Origin: a virus
IMG/VR virus record: IMGVR_UViG_3300030085_002975
Location: 1 to 35,926 of that record
Length of the DNA: 35,926 nt
Direction: 5' to 3' (one strand)
Below the pieces are notes generated by a model. That model saw only the letters and a list, made by a program, of their open reading frames with translations. It had not been told where the DNA came from and did no database searches. Shown piece after piece: positions 15,931 to 24,552 of this stretch. Both the position numbers and the translations under genes were made by a program. How positions within the stretch are numbered: position 1 is the first letter of the stretch; each line of letters begins with the position of its first letter.

Positions 15931-16604
15931 AAACAATTTCTAGATCTACGAATAGGCAAAGCATCTCCATTAATAGTTAAGTCATGAACAAAGAATACTA
16001 AAGTCAATCTATCTTCTCCTGTTCCAGAATAAAAAGATGGAACTCCATGATATTGACCAGATTCAAATAACACCAGTCTATTAAATACATTCTCGACTTT
16101 TACAGTTTCTACAAACTGACTATTGTTCTTTTCTAATGCTTCAGAGTACTCCTCATCAGATATGTATTGTCCTGTATAATATTTTCTCTTCTCTTCAACA
16201 GAGAACTTTAGATTATCACAAGTTGGTGCATAAATTGACGTTCCAGTATTTGGTGGAAAGTTTTTATTCAAATAAACAACACCAGAAAAAAATGAATCAT
16301 TATCTGGATGTATCCACCCTTGACTCATATTTTCATACTTAGTTTTCCCATAATCTGGAACTCTTTGAAATGTCGCTTCAACCGTCCAATCTACGGAACA
16401 ATTTCTATAATTGAAAAATAATGAGAATAGTTTTTTACAAAATACATTAAAAAGTTCTTGATTTAGTTCACTCAATTCAGTTGTTCTAAGACCTGGCCAA
16501 TCACCACCTTCTGCTTGAAAAAATTCTTGTTTCAAAGCATATTCTCTGATAATTTCTGGAGTCTCAAAGAAATTATCAAATATAGTCACTGGAAACTTTT
16601 TCAT
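15927..16604 (-). CDS. DUF6445-like 2OG-Fe(II) oxygenase-fold protein
   Basis: A 225-aa protein. It has H99-P-D101 (GWIHPDNDSFFSGVVYLN), the long strand-loop GTSIYAP, H186 (ESGQYHGVPS) and R199 (EDRLTLVFFVHD), giving a full facial triad plus 2OG arginine. The order and the IHPD/QYHG blocks resemble the DUF6445 family, whose substrates are not established. The N-terminus VTIFDNFFETPEIIREYALK is the usual helical lead-in. Its stop overlaps the start of the sulfotransferase by 4 nt, implying coupled translation with that enzyme. Confidence 0.78.
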   Translation of the reverse strand: MKKFPVTIFDNFFETPEIIREYALKQEFFQAEGGDWPGLRTTELSELNQELFNVFCKKLFSLFFNYRNCSVDWTVEATFQRVPDYGKTKYENMSQGWIHPDNDSFFSGVVYLNKNFPPNTGTSIYAPTCDNLKFSVEEKRKYYTGQYISDEEYSEALEKNNSQFVETVKVENVFNRLVLFESGQYHGVPSFYSGTGEDRLTLVFFVHDLTINGDALPIRRSRNCL

Positions 16605-16619
16605 AATAAAAGAATAATT

Positions 16620-17195
16620 TTAAGTGCTAATAGTTTTTGATGGCCAAGTTATACTTAAATCTAGTTGTCCTAATTCTGAAGCGTTAGAACACGCATCTAT
16701 TTCGGCATGTTTTTGTAGTTCTAAATCAAAACAACTTTGTGTATATGTGTCGATAAAAGTTGATATGTCTTTTAACTGTTGTCCTGTTATCTGAGTTGAA
16801 CCGTTTACAAACTTCCAATCAAGAGTACTAGTAAGATCACTGATACTCAATAATTTAAAAGTGATAGCATTTTTTGTCCTTTCATTTGATTTTAACTGAT
16901 AATCGCCCCACAGTAAAGTATCTGTTTCTGCATCATATCTTTCAGCAGCAACAATGTCCTTAACTACACTCTTACTCATGTCCAACCATTCGGGCTGAAA
17001 ATAATATCCACTAAAATCAAATGTGCTTAGTTTTACCCACCCAAATCCACGATGACCTGCCCAATCTAAATCGGCAAGTTTTTCTTCACTTAAAAATGGA
17101 AGACCTTGAATATTTCCCCAATTTTTTGGAAGTTTTTGAACAATATTATCAACCCTTCTTAAATCGTGATTGATAAAAACATAGAGATTATTCAT
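16620..17195 (-). CDS. Possible tail-fibre assembly protein (DUF4376/Tfa-like)
   Basis: A 191-aa protein. The first half is compact with many Trp and Tyr (GFGWVKLSTFDFSGYYFQPEWL), and the second half is helical with a Ser/Thr/Gln-rich C-terminus (ITGQQLKDISTFIDTYTQSCFDLELQKHAEIDAC) ending in SITWPSKTIST. A small beta domain followed by a helical tail resembles fibre-assembly chaperones of the Tfa/DUF4376 type, and it lies just downstream of the collagen-like fibre cluster. I do not see a decisive motif, so the function is tentative. It overlaps the upstream gene (17188-17631) by 8 nt. Confidence 0.55.
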   Translation of the reverse strand: MNNLYVFINHDLRRVDNIVQKLPKNWGNIQGLPFLSEEKLADLDWAGHRGFGWVKLSTFDFSGYYFQPEWLDMSKSVVKDIVAAERYDAETDTLLWGDYQLKSNERTKNAITFKLLSISDLTSTLDWKFVNGSTQITGQQLKDISTFIDTYTQSCFDLELQKHAEIDACSNASELGQLDLSITWPSKTIST

Positions 17196-17631
17196 CTATT
17201 TCTTTACTCTCAGGTTGCTTTGATTCAAGTTTCTTTTGATCTTTTGAGTCCTTTGTAAGATGATCTTCGCCAAGTTGCCAGGCAGCAGCACCTTTCCAAG
17301 CAATTTTGTCGAAACTAACTTTTTGTTCAATAACTTCTTCCCATCCCCTCCAAGAAGCGAAATCACGTTTTGGTCTCATAGCAATTTCAACACCAATACC
17401 AGCAGCAAGTTGTTGAATAATCTCTACTGCCTCAATGGGTTGCATTTGAGCATAAAGATATGTGTAATCTGAACGTAAATTAACTTCAACAACACCACCA
17501 AATGCTGTTCCTACAGTAATAGAACGAGCACGATGTCTGGTTGATTCTAGAGAATCAAGTTCATTCTGCTCATAGGTTTCATGAATTTTTTCACGAACTT
17601 TTGATTGTTCTTCTTGTTTCTTTCTAGTCAT
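17188..17631 (-). CDS. Hypothetical phage protein, 147 aa
   Basis: Not assigned to a function. The N-terminus (MTRKKQEEQSKVREKIHETYEQNELDSLESTRHR) is a charged helix with coiled-coil character. The middle (SITVGTAFGGVVEVNLRSDYTYLYAQMQPIEAVEIIQQLAAGIG) is a beta-strand and helix core, and the C-terminus is a charged, Lys/Glu-rich tail. First gene of the run that continues into the fibre-assembly-like, oxygenase and sulfotransferase genes; a CTAAATA box lies 22 nt upstream. Probably an accessory of the fibre module by position only. Confidence 0.72.
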   Translation of the reverse strand: MTRKKQEEQSKVREKIHETYEQNELDSLESTRHRARSITVGTAFGGVVEVNLRSDYTYLYAQMQPIEAVEIIQQLAAGIGVEIAMRPKRDFASWRGWEEVIEQKVSFDKIAWKGAAAWQLGEDHLTKDSKDQKKLESKQPESKEIDE

Positions 17632-17652
17632 ACCATAATACTAATCAAATGA

Positions 17653-17659
17653 TATTTAG
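17653..17659 (-). promoter_or_regulatory. T4-late-like promoter box CTAAATA upstream of the modification run
   Basis: Minus-strand ACTAAATATC, immediately after the TAA stop of the collagen-like fibre and 22 nt before ATG 17631. It would make the hypothetical, assembly-like, oxygenase and sulfotransferase genes a late transcript, expressed with the structural proteins. Confidence 0.5.
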
Positions 17660-19309
17660 TTATACACCCCAAGTTATAGTGACAAATCCCCCAGGAGCAA
17701 CTGTGATTGGATAAGAAGTATTTGGTGTAACTGCTACTGGATAAGATGTTGTTGGAACAGCAGCAAATCCTGGTTGTCCCTGAACCTCAGACCCATCAAT
17801 TCCATCAGAACCAACACCTCCGGCACCTCCCCCAAAACCTGGTTGTCCTGCGAATCCTGCACCTCCCCCAGAACCTGGATTTCCAGAATTTCCTGGATTT
17901 CCTGGACCACCAGAATTTCCATTAGCAGAGGAACCACCACCGCCACCGCTACCGCCAGCACCACCGCCGCCTCCGCCGCCTCCACCAGAACCACCTTGTC
18001 CAGCAACAGCGGGGGATCCAGCACCACCTTGCCCGCCAGTTCCACCTTGTCCACCAGGACCTCCTGGAGATCCACTATTACCTCCACCTGGTCCACCAGA
18101 ACCTCCTGGAGATCCACCTCCAGCATTTCCACCACCACCACCACTATTTGATGATCCTCCTCCACCAGGATTTCCTGCTTGACCATTACTTGGTGGACGA
18201 TTACCAGGACTTCCTGGTGATAATGATCCTCCTACATTAGCAGTTCCTCCAGAATTGTTATATCCTCTTGTACCAGCATTTCCTCTTGCACCACCCCCAC
18301 CAACACCAATTCCACCCTGACCAGCATTTCCATGTTCTCCACCAGAACCACCCTGACCACCATTTGCTGTTCCACCAGTTCCAGCATTTCCCGAATTACC
18401 AGGATTTCCTGGATTTCCTGGATTTCCTGCAGGACCACCCGCTCCATTATTTCCGGGATTTCCTGCAGTACCACCCGCTCCATTATTTCCATCTTGACCT
18501 GCGTTTCCTGTACCAGCAGCACCTCCAGCACCACCAGCAAATATGACACCGAAAGCGGAAGAAAAATCTCCAGATTGTCCTGCTATTCCAGTATTACCTG
18601 GTTGACCTAAATTTCTTCCAAATCCTGGTTGTCCAGTAACACCAGGTTGAGCTCCAGTTCCAGTAGGTCCAATTTGCCCTGGTTGACCAGATTGTCCTGC
18701 ATTGAAAGGTCCTGCTAAACCATTTGGTGCAGGACCTCCAGTACCATTATCACCAGATTCACCATTAGGAGCATTACCTGATGGTCGTCCGGGTTCACCA
18801 TTAATTGGGGTATTTGGTCTTGCCTTTCTACCATATCGACCATAGTCACCGACCGCACCACCGCCGCCACCACCATTAGGGGAAGGACTTCCTGGATTTC
18901 CTTGAGGGTATGAAGTAGTTCCATTCTGACCATATGATGGTCTGTAGGGGGGTCTTCCTCCGCCACCTCCACCACCACCTGATCCGCCACCGCCGCCACC
19001 GCCGCCTTTACCAATAGCAGGACTACCTGGTTGACCTGGATTTCCTTGACCAGCATTTCCACCAGCACCACCAAATCCTGAACCACCAGGATTTCCTGCT
19101 AATCCAAAAGTTCCTGGTTGCCCAACATTTCCTGCTAGTCCTCCTGTTCCACCTTGACCAGGTTGACCTGCATTTCCTTGTCCTCCAGCACCAGTAACAC
19201 TTACACTACTAATTCTAGATGGAACAGTCCATGTACCTGAAGAAGTAAACGTAATAGTTCCTTCAGTATCATAGAGTGGTGAACCTAAAATTTTCTTGTA
19301 AATTGACAT
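17660..19309 (-). CDS. Collagen-like, glycine-rich tail fibre protein
   Basis: A 549-aa protein. Residues 1-40 form a beta-structured base (TITFTSSGTWTVPSRISSVSVTGAGG) that matches fibre caps with the GTWTVP motif. Residues 40-510 are nearly all glycine-rich repeats, including Gly-Xaa-Yaa stretches with proline in the third position (GNPGNPGNPGNSGNAG, GQPGQIGPTGTGAQPG) and longer GGGGGGG tracts. The C-terminus (TSYPVAVTPNTSYPITVAPGGFVTITW) is a beta-strand cap. The gene is visibly richer in G and C than its neighbours. The triplets could form a collagen-like triple helix, which is stabilised by prolyl hydroxylation in animals; oxygenase genes lie on both sides. Whether it is modified is unknown. 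Confidence 0.82.
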   Translation of the reverse strand: MSIYKKILGSPLYDTEGTITFTSSGTWTVPSRISSVSVTGAGGQGNAGQPGQGGTGGLAGNVGQPGTFGLAGNPGGSGFGGAGGNAGQGNPGQPGSPAIGKGGGGGGGGSGGGGGGGGRPPYRPSYGQNGTTSYPQGNPGSPSPNGGGGGGAVGDYGRYGRKARPNTPINGEPGRPSGNAPNGESGDNGTGGPAPNGLAGPFNAGQSGQPGQIGPTGTGAQPGVTGQPGFGRNLGQPGNTGIAGQSGDFSSAFGVIFAGGAGGAAGTGNAGQDGNNGAGGTAGNPGNNGAGGPAGNPGNPGNPGNSGNAGTGGTANGGQGGSGGEHGNAGQGGIGVGGGGARGNAGTRGYNNSGGTANVGGSLSPGSPGNRPPSNGQAGNPGGGGSSNSGGGGGNAGGGSPGGSGGPGGGNSGSPGGPGGQGGTGGQGGAGSPAVAGQGGSGGGGGGGGGAGGSGGGGGSSANGNSGGPGNPGNSGNPGSGGGAGFAGQPGFGGGAGGVGSDGIDGSEVQGQPGFAAVPTTSYPVAVTPNTSYPITVAPGGFVTITWGV

Positions 19310-19314
19310 ATTAC

Positions 19315-19911
19315 TTATTCGTTATGAAACCAACCAGTAATGACGTATTTTGCTTGATTACCATGAACAACGTTTCCTCTATGAGCATGTGTATGACCTG
19401 CTGGCCAAATAAGACAACAATTTTCTTTAGGAGGAATTCTCAATCTTTGATATAAAAATTCTGTTTCACCTGCTTCATCAATATCATTTAAGTATATCAT
19501 GTATGCAAGACTTCTATTTGAAGATTCGCGATTACCTTGTTCATGATGCCACACATGATATCCAGAACCAGGATTTGTTTTTTGTATTTTTACGTTAGTG
19601 CAACGTATATCAATAGATTTTAATACATCATATTCATTTACATAATCATCAAAGCAGTTTTGTAAGCAATTCCAAAAAATATTTATTGACCTATTTTCAC
19701 CAAAATAACCAAAATCATGATTCCTTAAGTTGAAAAATAGATACTCATCATCCTTTTCAACTTTAAGAGATCCCTCATCAAACTGCCTGCTTTTTACACC
19801 ACCACAACTATTTTGGCGATTAATTTCAAACCATTTTGTGATATTTTCGCACCAACCTTCGGGAAAAACATTGGTGTACATCCCAATAAATTGATTATAA
19901 GTTGCATCCAT
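19315..19911 (-). CDS. 2OG-Fe(II) oxygenase with HxE motif, paralogue of 2291-2893
   Basis: A 198-aa protein. Core blocks GYHVWHHEQGN (H122-H-E124), IYLNDIDEAGETEFLY (139-154) and IWPAGHTHAHRGN (H173, H175, H177) match those of 2291-2893 closely. Oxygenases of this form are distantly related to prolyl hydroxylases. It lies directly upstream of the collagen-like fibre gene (5-nt gap), so the two are almost certainly on one transcript. That position makes the fibre the most obvious candidate substrate, by context only. A TATAAAT sequence lies 14 nt before its start but is too close to judge as a promoter. Confidence 0.85.
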   Translation of the reverse strand: MDATYNQFIGMYTNVFPEGWCENITKWFEINRQNSCGGVKSRQFDEGSLKVEKDDEYLFFNLRNHDFGYFGENRSINIFWNCLQNCFDDYVNEYDVLKSIDIRCTNVKIQKTNPGSGYHVWHHEQGNRESSNRSLAYMIYLNDIDEAGETEFLYQRLRIPPKENCCLIWPAGHTHAHRGNVVHGNQAKYVITGWFHNE

Positions 19912-19926
19912 AATATTGTTTTAAAT

Positions 19927-20436
19927 TTATATATTGTAATCTCTAATTGGTAAATGACCTAACCAAGTAGAACCATTGTTGTAAGTCACAAACACCCATA
20001 TATCAGTCTTACCATTTGTATCAGTTCTAGTTGGAATGCTACCACCAGAACTATCTGGCCAATATATGTTATTTGGCCAAGCAATACTTAAAGAACCAGC
20101 AGAATTTTTCAATTGTAGTATGAAACTATATGCTCCAGTAATATCTTCGGGCAATGTAAAACTAAACTGGGTACTTTCATTTAATGTAGCAAGTACATAA
20201 GAACCATTTTCTAATTCTAGATTTGCTTGTGCTCCAGTGTTTCCATATTCATATACTTTCTCTGTAGGGTTTACAAGAGTTACATTATTAACGGTTGTGT
20301 TGTTAATAATAGAACCAGCACCACTATCTTCTCCGCTGCTACTATTAGAAGCAAAAGTTACTGGTGCTAAAAAATTCACCTTTGCAGCAAATGTATGCTC
20401 AGTATTAGTTTGACTGGATGTAAATTGTGATGACAT
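19927..20436 (-). CDS. Small virion structural protein, fibre-like
   Basis: A 169-aa protein. The N-terminal segment (SSQFTSSQTNTEHTFAAKVNFLAPVTF) resembles fibre attachment segments. The rest (STQFSFTLPEDITGAYSFILQLKNSAGSLSIAWPNNIYWPDSSGG...WVFVTYNNGSTWLG) is the beta-sandwich pattern found at the tips of many cyanophage structural proteins. It starts 1 nt after the stop of the spike protein gene and probably decorates the baseplate or tail. There are no enzymatic motifs. The receptor-binding versus scaffold role is unclear. Confidence 0.72.
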   Translation of the reverse strand: MSSQFTSSQTNTEHTFAAKVNFLAPVTFASNSSSGEDSGAGSIINNTTVNNVTLVNPTEKVYEYGNTGAQANLELENGSYVLATLNESTQFSFTLPEDITGAYSFILQLKNSAGSLSIAWPNNIYWPDSSGGSIPTRTDTNGKTDIWVFVTYNNGSTWLGHLPIRDYNI

Positions 20437-20437
20437 G

Positions 20438-21097
20438 TTATAAACCTACAGCTGCTTTAGCAGCAGAAAGTGCTATATCTCCACCAGGTATACCTGATAG
20501 ATCTCCTATCGACTTTTGAGCAACAGCCACTGCTAGACTTGCAGTAGGTCCACCTGCAGCAGCAGATGCTGCCCTAGCAATATCTTCTGCATTTAGACCA
20601 CTATATACCTGATTCAGGAAAGACTTAATGTTATCCTCTGTAGCAATACAGTCTGGTCCATAAGAGTGTGGAGCATCACAATATGCTTCTTTTGCCTTAA
20701 TATCAAACTTTTGACCAACATCAAAAGTAGCATTACCACCACACTTAAATTTAATATCTTCCTTTGCTTCCATAATGATATTAGCACCCTTGATCCTAAT
20801 ATCACCATTTTCTTGAGCAGTGATAACTACACTGCCTTTCATACCACTAATTACAATATCTACACCACCACGGTCATTCTTTTTTCCGCCGCCACCAATG
20901 ATTTCAATTGTTTGATCATTGTAGATATGATATACACCTGCCTGATTCATACCACAGAGTGAAATATCACCCGTATCAGTATGAGCATACTTTTCATATA
21001 CACCAGCACCAAGAAATCCATTCGTAGGATTGTTTACATCAATCCTAAACTCTGGTGTATATGAAACAATTTTCCTCCTAGCCCAATTATTAGACAT
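20438..21097 (-). CDS. Stand-alone spike-like beta-structured protein (gp5 C-terminal-like)
   Basis: A 219-aa protein. Residues 75-145 are repeating short strands (VDIVISGMKGSVVITAQENGDIRIKGANIIMEAKEDIKFKC, NATFDVGQKFDIKAKEAY), like the VxIxA-type turns of the gp5/VgrG triple-stranded beta-helix spike. The C-terminal 60 residues are Ala-rich and helical (AEDIARAASAAAGGPTASLAVAVAQ). Seven cysteines or histidines are scattered without an obvious metal site. In T4 the spike is the C-terminus of gp5; here it is a separate gene just downstream of the gp5-like hub gene. A strong ribosome binding site (AGGAGG) and an ATAAATA box precede it. Good evidence for the fold, moderate for the role. Confidence 0.7.
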   Translation of the reverse strand: MSNNWARRKIVSYTPEFRIDVNNPTNGFLGAGVYEKYAHTDTGDISLCGMNQAGVYHIYNDQTIEIIGGGGKKNDRGGVDIVISGMKGSVVITAQENGDIRIKGANIIMEAKEDIKFKCGGNATFDVGQKFDIKAKEAYCDAPHSYGPDCIATEDNIKSFLNQVYSGLNAEDIARAASAAAGGPTASLAVAVAQKSIGDLSGIPGGDIALSAAKAAVGL

Positions 21098-21105
21098 TTA
21101 TTATT

Positions 21106-21122
21106 CCTCCTGCGATATTTAT
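21106..21122 (-). promoter_or_regulatory. ATAAATA box and strong ribosome binding site before the spike protein
   Basis: Minus-strand ATAAATA (21122-21116), overlapping the TAA stop of the gp5-like gene, followed by AGGAGG (21111-21106), 8 nt before ATG 21097. A start of transcription 5-8 nt after the box would fall in or next to the AGGAGG, so the ribosome binding site is the firmer part of this call. Confidence 0.5.
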
Positions 21123-23263
21123 TCGATACAATCAATAACTTGCTTAACAACACCCTGCAATTCTGCTGGTCTTGTTCTAAGTCTAGGTCTCAATATAGCA
21201 CCAGATCCTGTCTTGGAGTTGATAGTATACTCTACATTATCAATAATTGATGCAAATTCTAGAATTTGAATTGGATTACCCTGATCATCAGTCGAACTTA
21301 CAGGAGTTCGAACAACATCTATTATACTTCCATCATCATCAGTATTGATATCATATTCATTACCATAGTTGTCTATAACAGTATCATCTTCTGGATCATA
21401 TCCACCTCCACCATCAATAATATTTGGACCATTTTCATCATCCAGAACGTAATCCTGTTCATCATCTGAAGGTGTATAGTCCTGACCTTCAGTTACAAGA
21501 TAGATATCCGTAATTTCTTGATAGGTATCAGAATCGGGGTCATAATCAATAACTGCTCTAGCAGTAGCACCAAATCCTTGTCCACATTCATCAACAATCT
21601 CAACAAATGGTGGGAATGTATATCCGCCTCCACCATTTACAAGATCAACACCAATCATACTTCCAGTCAAACCTCTACCGCCTTCGGCAATTTGAAGGAT
21701 AGCATTAGCAACACCACCTTTACCTTTTCCACCACCAAAGATTTTAATTTTAGTTCCACCACATCCACCAAGTTCTGGGGGACCAGCATAACAGTTACCA
21801 AGAACACTCTCAAATCCAGGAGCAGAAACACTTGGATTTGCAAAGTCAAACACACCAAGAGAACCAACGTCTCCAGCAATATCTTGAAGTGCATTAATCG
21901 GTAGTTCAGCAAGTGCTTTAGCTTCATTAGCAACTGCTAAGATTTCTTCTACAGGAACACCAGTCTTATCACTACTACCCTTACCAATCACCCACTCTTC
22001 AGAAGCCAAATCAAATTCTGGAGCAACTTCATTACATCCAAGTTTATCGGCAAGACCCAAAATTGCTTCAGCAGTACTACCAAGGAATCCTGCAACACTG
22101 AATCCTCCAGAGATTACCTCTAAAGCGGACATAAATGGTTTGAGAAAACTTGATACACCACCAATAATATGGTTCATCAGAGCACCAACAACTTGATCTC
22201 CAATACATTCAACAAAGTTGAATACATTCTCTGCTACATTTGTTAGTACACCATTGATAATGTCTCCAAGACCATTGATAATATTATTTGCTATGCACGG
22301 AATAGCATCAGATAACTCTTTTACTGGACCAATAAGTAATGCTTGAGCAATTGTTCCTGCTTTTGTTGCAATAGGATCACTTTGTGTTGCGGCAAAGACG
22401 GTTGCGTAAACACCATCAAACAATACCTGCAATCCACCATTCAATACAGGAACTAAAGCATTGGTAAGATTTTTGGTCATGTCACCAACGACTTTCATAG
22501 CACTCTTTTGAATACTAGCAGTCATACTATCAATTTCACGCATAATAAACTGTCTTGCACCACCGACAGCATCTTTTACATTAGCAGTAATAGTTTGAAT
22601 TTTAGAAACAAAGTTTCCAACCTCTGTTTTAATTGTTCTAACAGCACTAGCGGGATCTGAAGAACCTGCTAATACTTTCTGACCAATCGCAGGTGAAGCA
22701 GATTTTAATGCTGTTTCTGTACTTGCATTTTGACCTGTCTTTTCTCCTACTTTATCAGCAGTCTTCTTGTCAGTTGCAACAGGAGAAACTTGGGATAAAG
22801 AACTCTGTTCATTTGACTGACTATTTGCAACAATACCACCATCGTTCTTTACCTTCTCAGTATTACCTGAAAAGGGAACAAAGGGTGAAACAAATTCGTT
22901 AGTTGGAACTTGAGAAGTTCTTCCAAAGACTCCCATGATGACAGGAACCTGACCATTATCACCATCAAGGAAGAATCCAAATACAGTATCACCAGGAGCA
23001 ATAGAAACTGATGTTGCCCTATTCTGAGCACCAGAACCATCAGTGGTTCCCATCAAGATGGTTGCCCAAGGTAAGTCCTTATTAGGAAGTTCTACAACAC
23101 TGTATGGATGATAACCAAGAATACGAACCTTGATACGATTGCCCCATCCACCACCATTCTGCTGAAGGTCATAGTCTTCACCTTCAGGGGGAATTTGTCC
23201 CACCCACCAGCGGAACCCATCCCGCCCCATAAAATTAGTTTTTAAAAATGACTCCTCTAACAT
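21119..23263 (-). CDS. gp5: Baseplate hub protein with gp5-type OB-fold
   Basis: A 714-aa protein. The N-terminus (FRWWVGQIPPEGEDYDL...GWGNRIKVRILGYHPYSVVELPNKDLPWATILMG, SVSIAPGDTVFGFFLDGDNGQVPVIMGVFG) is the gp5/VgrG-type OB-fold of the baseplate hub. A long mostly helical middle with hydrophobic stretches follows, then a Gly/Asp-rich C-terminus with EYDINTDDDGS-like turns. T4 gp5 also contains a lysozyme domain and a beta-helix. I see no lysozyme catalytic block here, and the beta-helix is in the next gene. It probably sits on the gp27-like ring encoded just upstream (1-nt overlap). Alternative start MGRDGF at 23230 exists. Confidence 0.82.
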   Translation of the reverse strand: MLEESFLKTNFMGRDGFRWWVGQIPPEGEDYDLQQNGGGWGNRIKVRILGYHPYSVVELPNKDLPWATILMGTTDGSGAQNRATSVSIAPGDTVFGFFLDGDNGQVPVIMGVFGRTSQVPTNEFVSPFVPFSGNTEKVKNDGGIVANSQSNEQSSLSQVSPVATDKKTADKVGEKTGQNASTETALKSASPAIGQKVLAGSSDPASAVRTIKTEVGNFVSKIQTITANVKDAVGGARQFIMREIDSMTASIQKSAMKVVGDMTKNLTNALVPVLNGGLQVLFDGVYATVFAATQSDPIATKAGTIAQALLIGPVKELSDAIPCIANNIINGLGDIINGVLTNVAENVFNFVECIGDQVVGALMNHIIGGVSSFLKPFMSALEVISGGFSVAGFLGSTAEAILGLADKLGCNEVAPEFDLASEEWVIGKGSSDKTGVPVEEILAVANEAKALAELPINALQDIAGDVGSLGVFDFANPSVSAPGFESVLGNCYAGPPELGGCGGTKIKIFGGGKGKGGVANAILQIAEGGRGLTGSMIGVDLVNGGGGYTFPPFVEIVDECGQGFGATARAVIDYDPDSDTYQEITDIYLVTEGQDYTPSDDEQDYVLDDENGPNIIDGGGGYDPEDDTVIDNYGNEYDINTDDDGSIIDVVRTPVSSTDDQGNPIQILEFASIIDNVEYTINSKTGSGAILRPRLRTRPAELQGVVKQVIDCIE

Positions 23264-24552
23264 TATTTTTCTTTATTGTTTGGACTAAATTGACCGAAAG
23301 TATCTCTGACTAATTTTGCGGAAGTATATGATCCTTTAGAGTCAAAATGGTGACATAACTCTTTAATCATATATAGACCACTTTGTTCCCGATCATACTC
23401 CTTATTTTTTTGAATTGTCGTAGCAGGAAATAAACATTCAATAACGTTTCCTGCTTCTAAATTAGTATTACAAGCAACAGTAACAGTAAGAGTTTGTGTG
23501 AATAGTGTATTATACCTCATCAAAGATTGAGATTGAAATTCAAGACCATCAGCATTCTTTTCTGTTGATACTCCAACCTCAACCGTTCCTAAATTAACAA
23601 TACCAGTCATTATCCTGGTAGGAACATCACCAATAGATTTATCAGGATCGTCAGCAAACTTTGGAAGTTCCATCTTACCACCAAGATTTCTTGAATTATC
23701 AATGTAATCACTTATCTTAAATTGACCTTTTTCTGGACCAGTAAAGGCAAAGTTCAGTGGATTAAAGTATGCACGGAAACTAGAATATGCACCAAGACGA
23801 AGTTTCTCAAGCATATTCTGATTTCTATTCGTCACGTATTTAATAATCTGAAAATCTTGTGCTTCTTTATTGGGATTTACAATATCAGTAGCATTATATG
23901 TTACTTTCTTTTCTTGAGAAATAAGTTTATCCAAAGACTTGAACTTATATCCACTTTTAGTTTCATAAAAACAATAACCAGCAGTTCCACTTCCTTCAAC
24001 TTCTGGAACACCCTTTGATGCTAACCAGGTCAGCACAGTGAATGGTTTCCTCATATTACCAATGAACCCATACTTGTTCATTGTCTTATCTACTTCCACA
24101 GTCTTTGGAGTTCTCAAGTAATCCTTGATAATCTTCTCAGCAGAAACTGAGATTGGAGAAGACGTTGGAAACTTTACAGGAACTCTAGCAGTTTCATTGG
24201 TGATTGCTTCTCTTGAGCAGAGATTGAGAACAAATGATTCTGATTGATTATTACTGATTACATTGGTTATACTGGAGACATAGAAGTATTGACTCCTGTC
24301 TGAGAAATCTAGTTTATCTTTAATCCTAATAGATACTCTCTCACCACCCCTTAAAGGTAATCCTTGGTATATACCTTTTCCATTGACGGTATTACCAGTG
24401 TTGGTAATCACCATTTTCAGTGTTATTGTTGGTGAGAAGATATCTTCGTAATAATCAATTGATTGAACACCAAGTCTTAGATCAACACTAGTTGACCCAT
24501 CATTAGATTCAATAAGTATTTCTTCGTAAATCGAAGGATCGGACAGAGACAT
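23263..24552 (-). CDS. Baseplate hub protein, gp27-like
   Basis: A 429-aa protein. The N-terminal half has the tandem beta-domain pattern of the gp27/Mu gp44 hub (LGVQSIDYYEDIFSPTITLKMVI, GERVSIRIKDKLDFS...YFYVSSITNVISN...FVLNLCSREAI). The C-terminal part has LTVTVACNTNLEAGNVIECLFP followed by SGLYMIKELCHHFDSKGSYTSAKLVRDTFG, typical of the tube-like hub domain that anchors gp5. Placement immediately upstream of the gp5-like gene supports the pairing. No internal enzyme motif. The orthology is deduced from fold pattern and context, as sequence similarity to T4 gp27 is low. Confidence 0.68.
   Translation of the reverse strand: MSLSDPSIYEEILIESNDGSTSVDLRLGVQSIDYYEDIFSPTITLKMVITNTGNTVNGKGIYQGLPLRGGERVSIRIKDKLDFSDRSQYFYVSSITNVISNNQSESFVLNLCSREAITNETARVPVKFPTSSPISVSAEKIIKDYLRTPKTVEVDKTMNKYGFIGNMRKPFTVLTWLASKGVPEVEGSGTAGYCFYETKSGYKFKSLDKLISQEKKVTYNATDIVNPNKEAQDFQIIKYVTNRNQNMLEKLRLGAYSSFRAYFNPLNFAFTGPEKGQFKISDYIDNSRNLGGKMELPKFADDPDKSIGDVPTRIMTGIVNLGTVEVGVSTEKNADGLEFQSQSLMRYNTLFTQTLTVTVACNTNLEAGNVIECLFPATTIQKNKEYDREQSGLYMIKELCHHFDSKGSYTSAKLVRDTFGQFSPNNKEK

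Noticed and set aside
17734-18610. Several open frames on both strands inside the collagen-like gene
   Set aside because: Low-complexity shadows of the repetitive Gly codons.
17660-19309. Direct repeats that could look like an array
   Set aside because: They follow codon periodicity of a glycine-rich protein and lack regular spacers; not CRISPR.
19925-19931. TATAAAT as a late promoter for 19315-19911
   Set aside because: Only 14 nt before the ATG and lacking the last A of the box, in a generally AT-rich gap.
21119-23263. Lysozyme domain expected in gp5
   Set aside because: I searched for a T4-lysozyme-like catalytic block and found none; the hydrolase motifs are in 24552-26411 instead.
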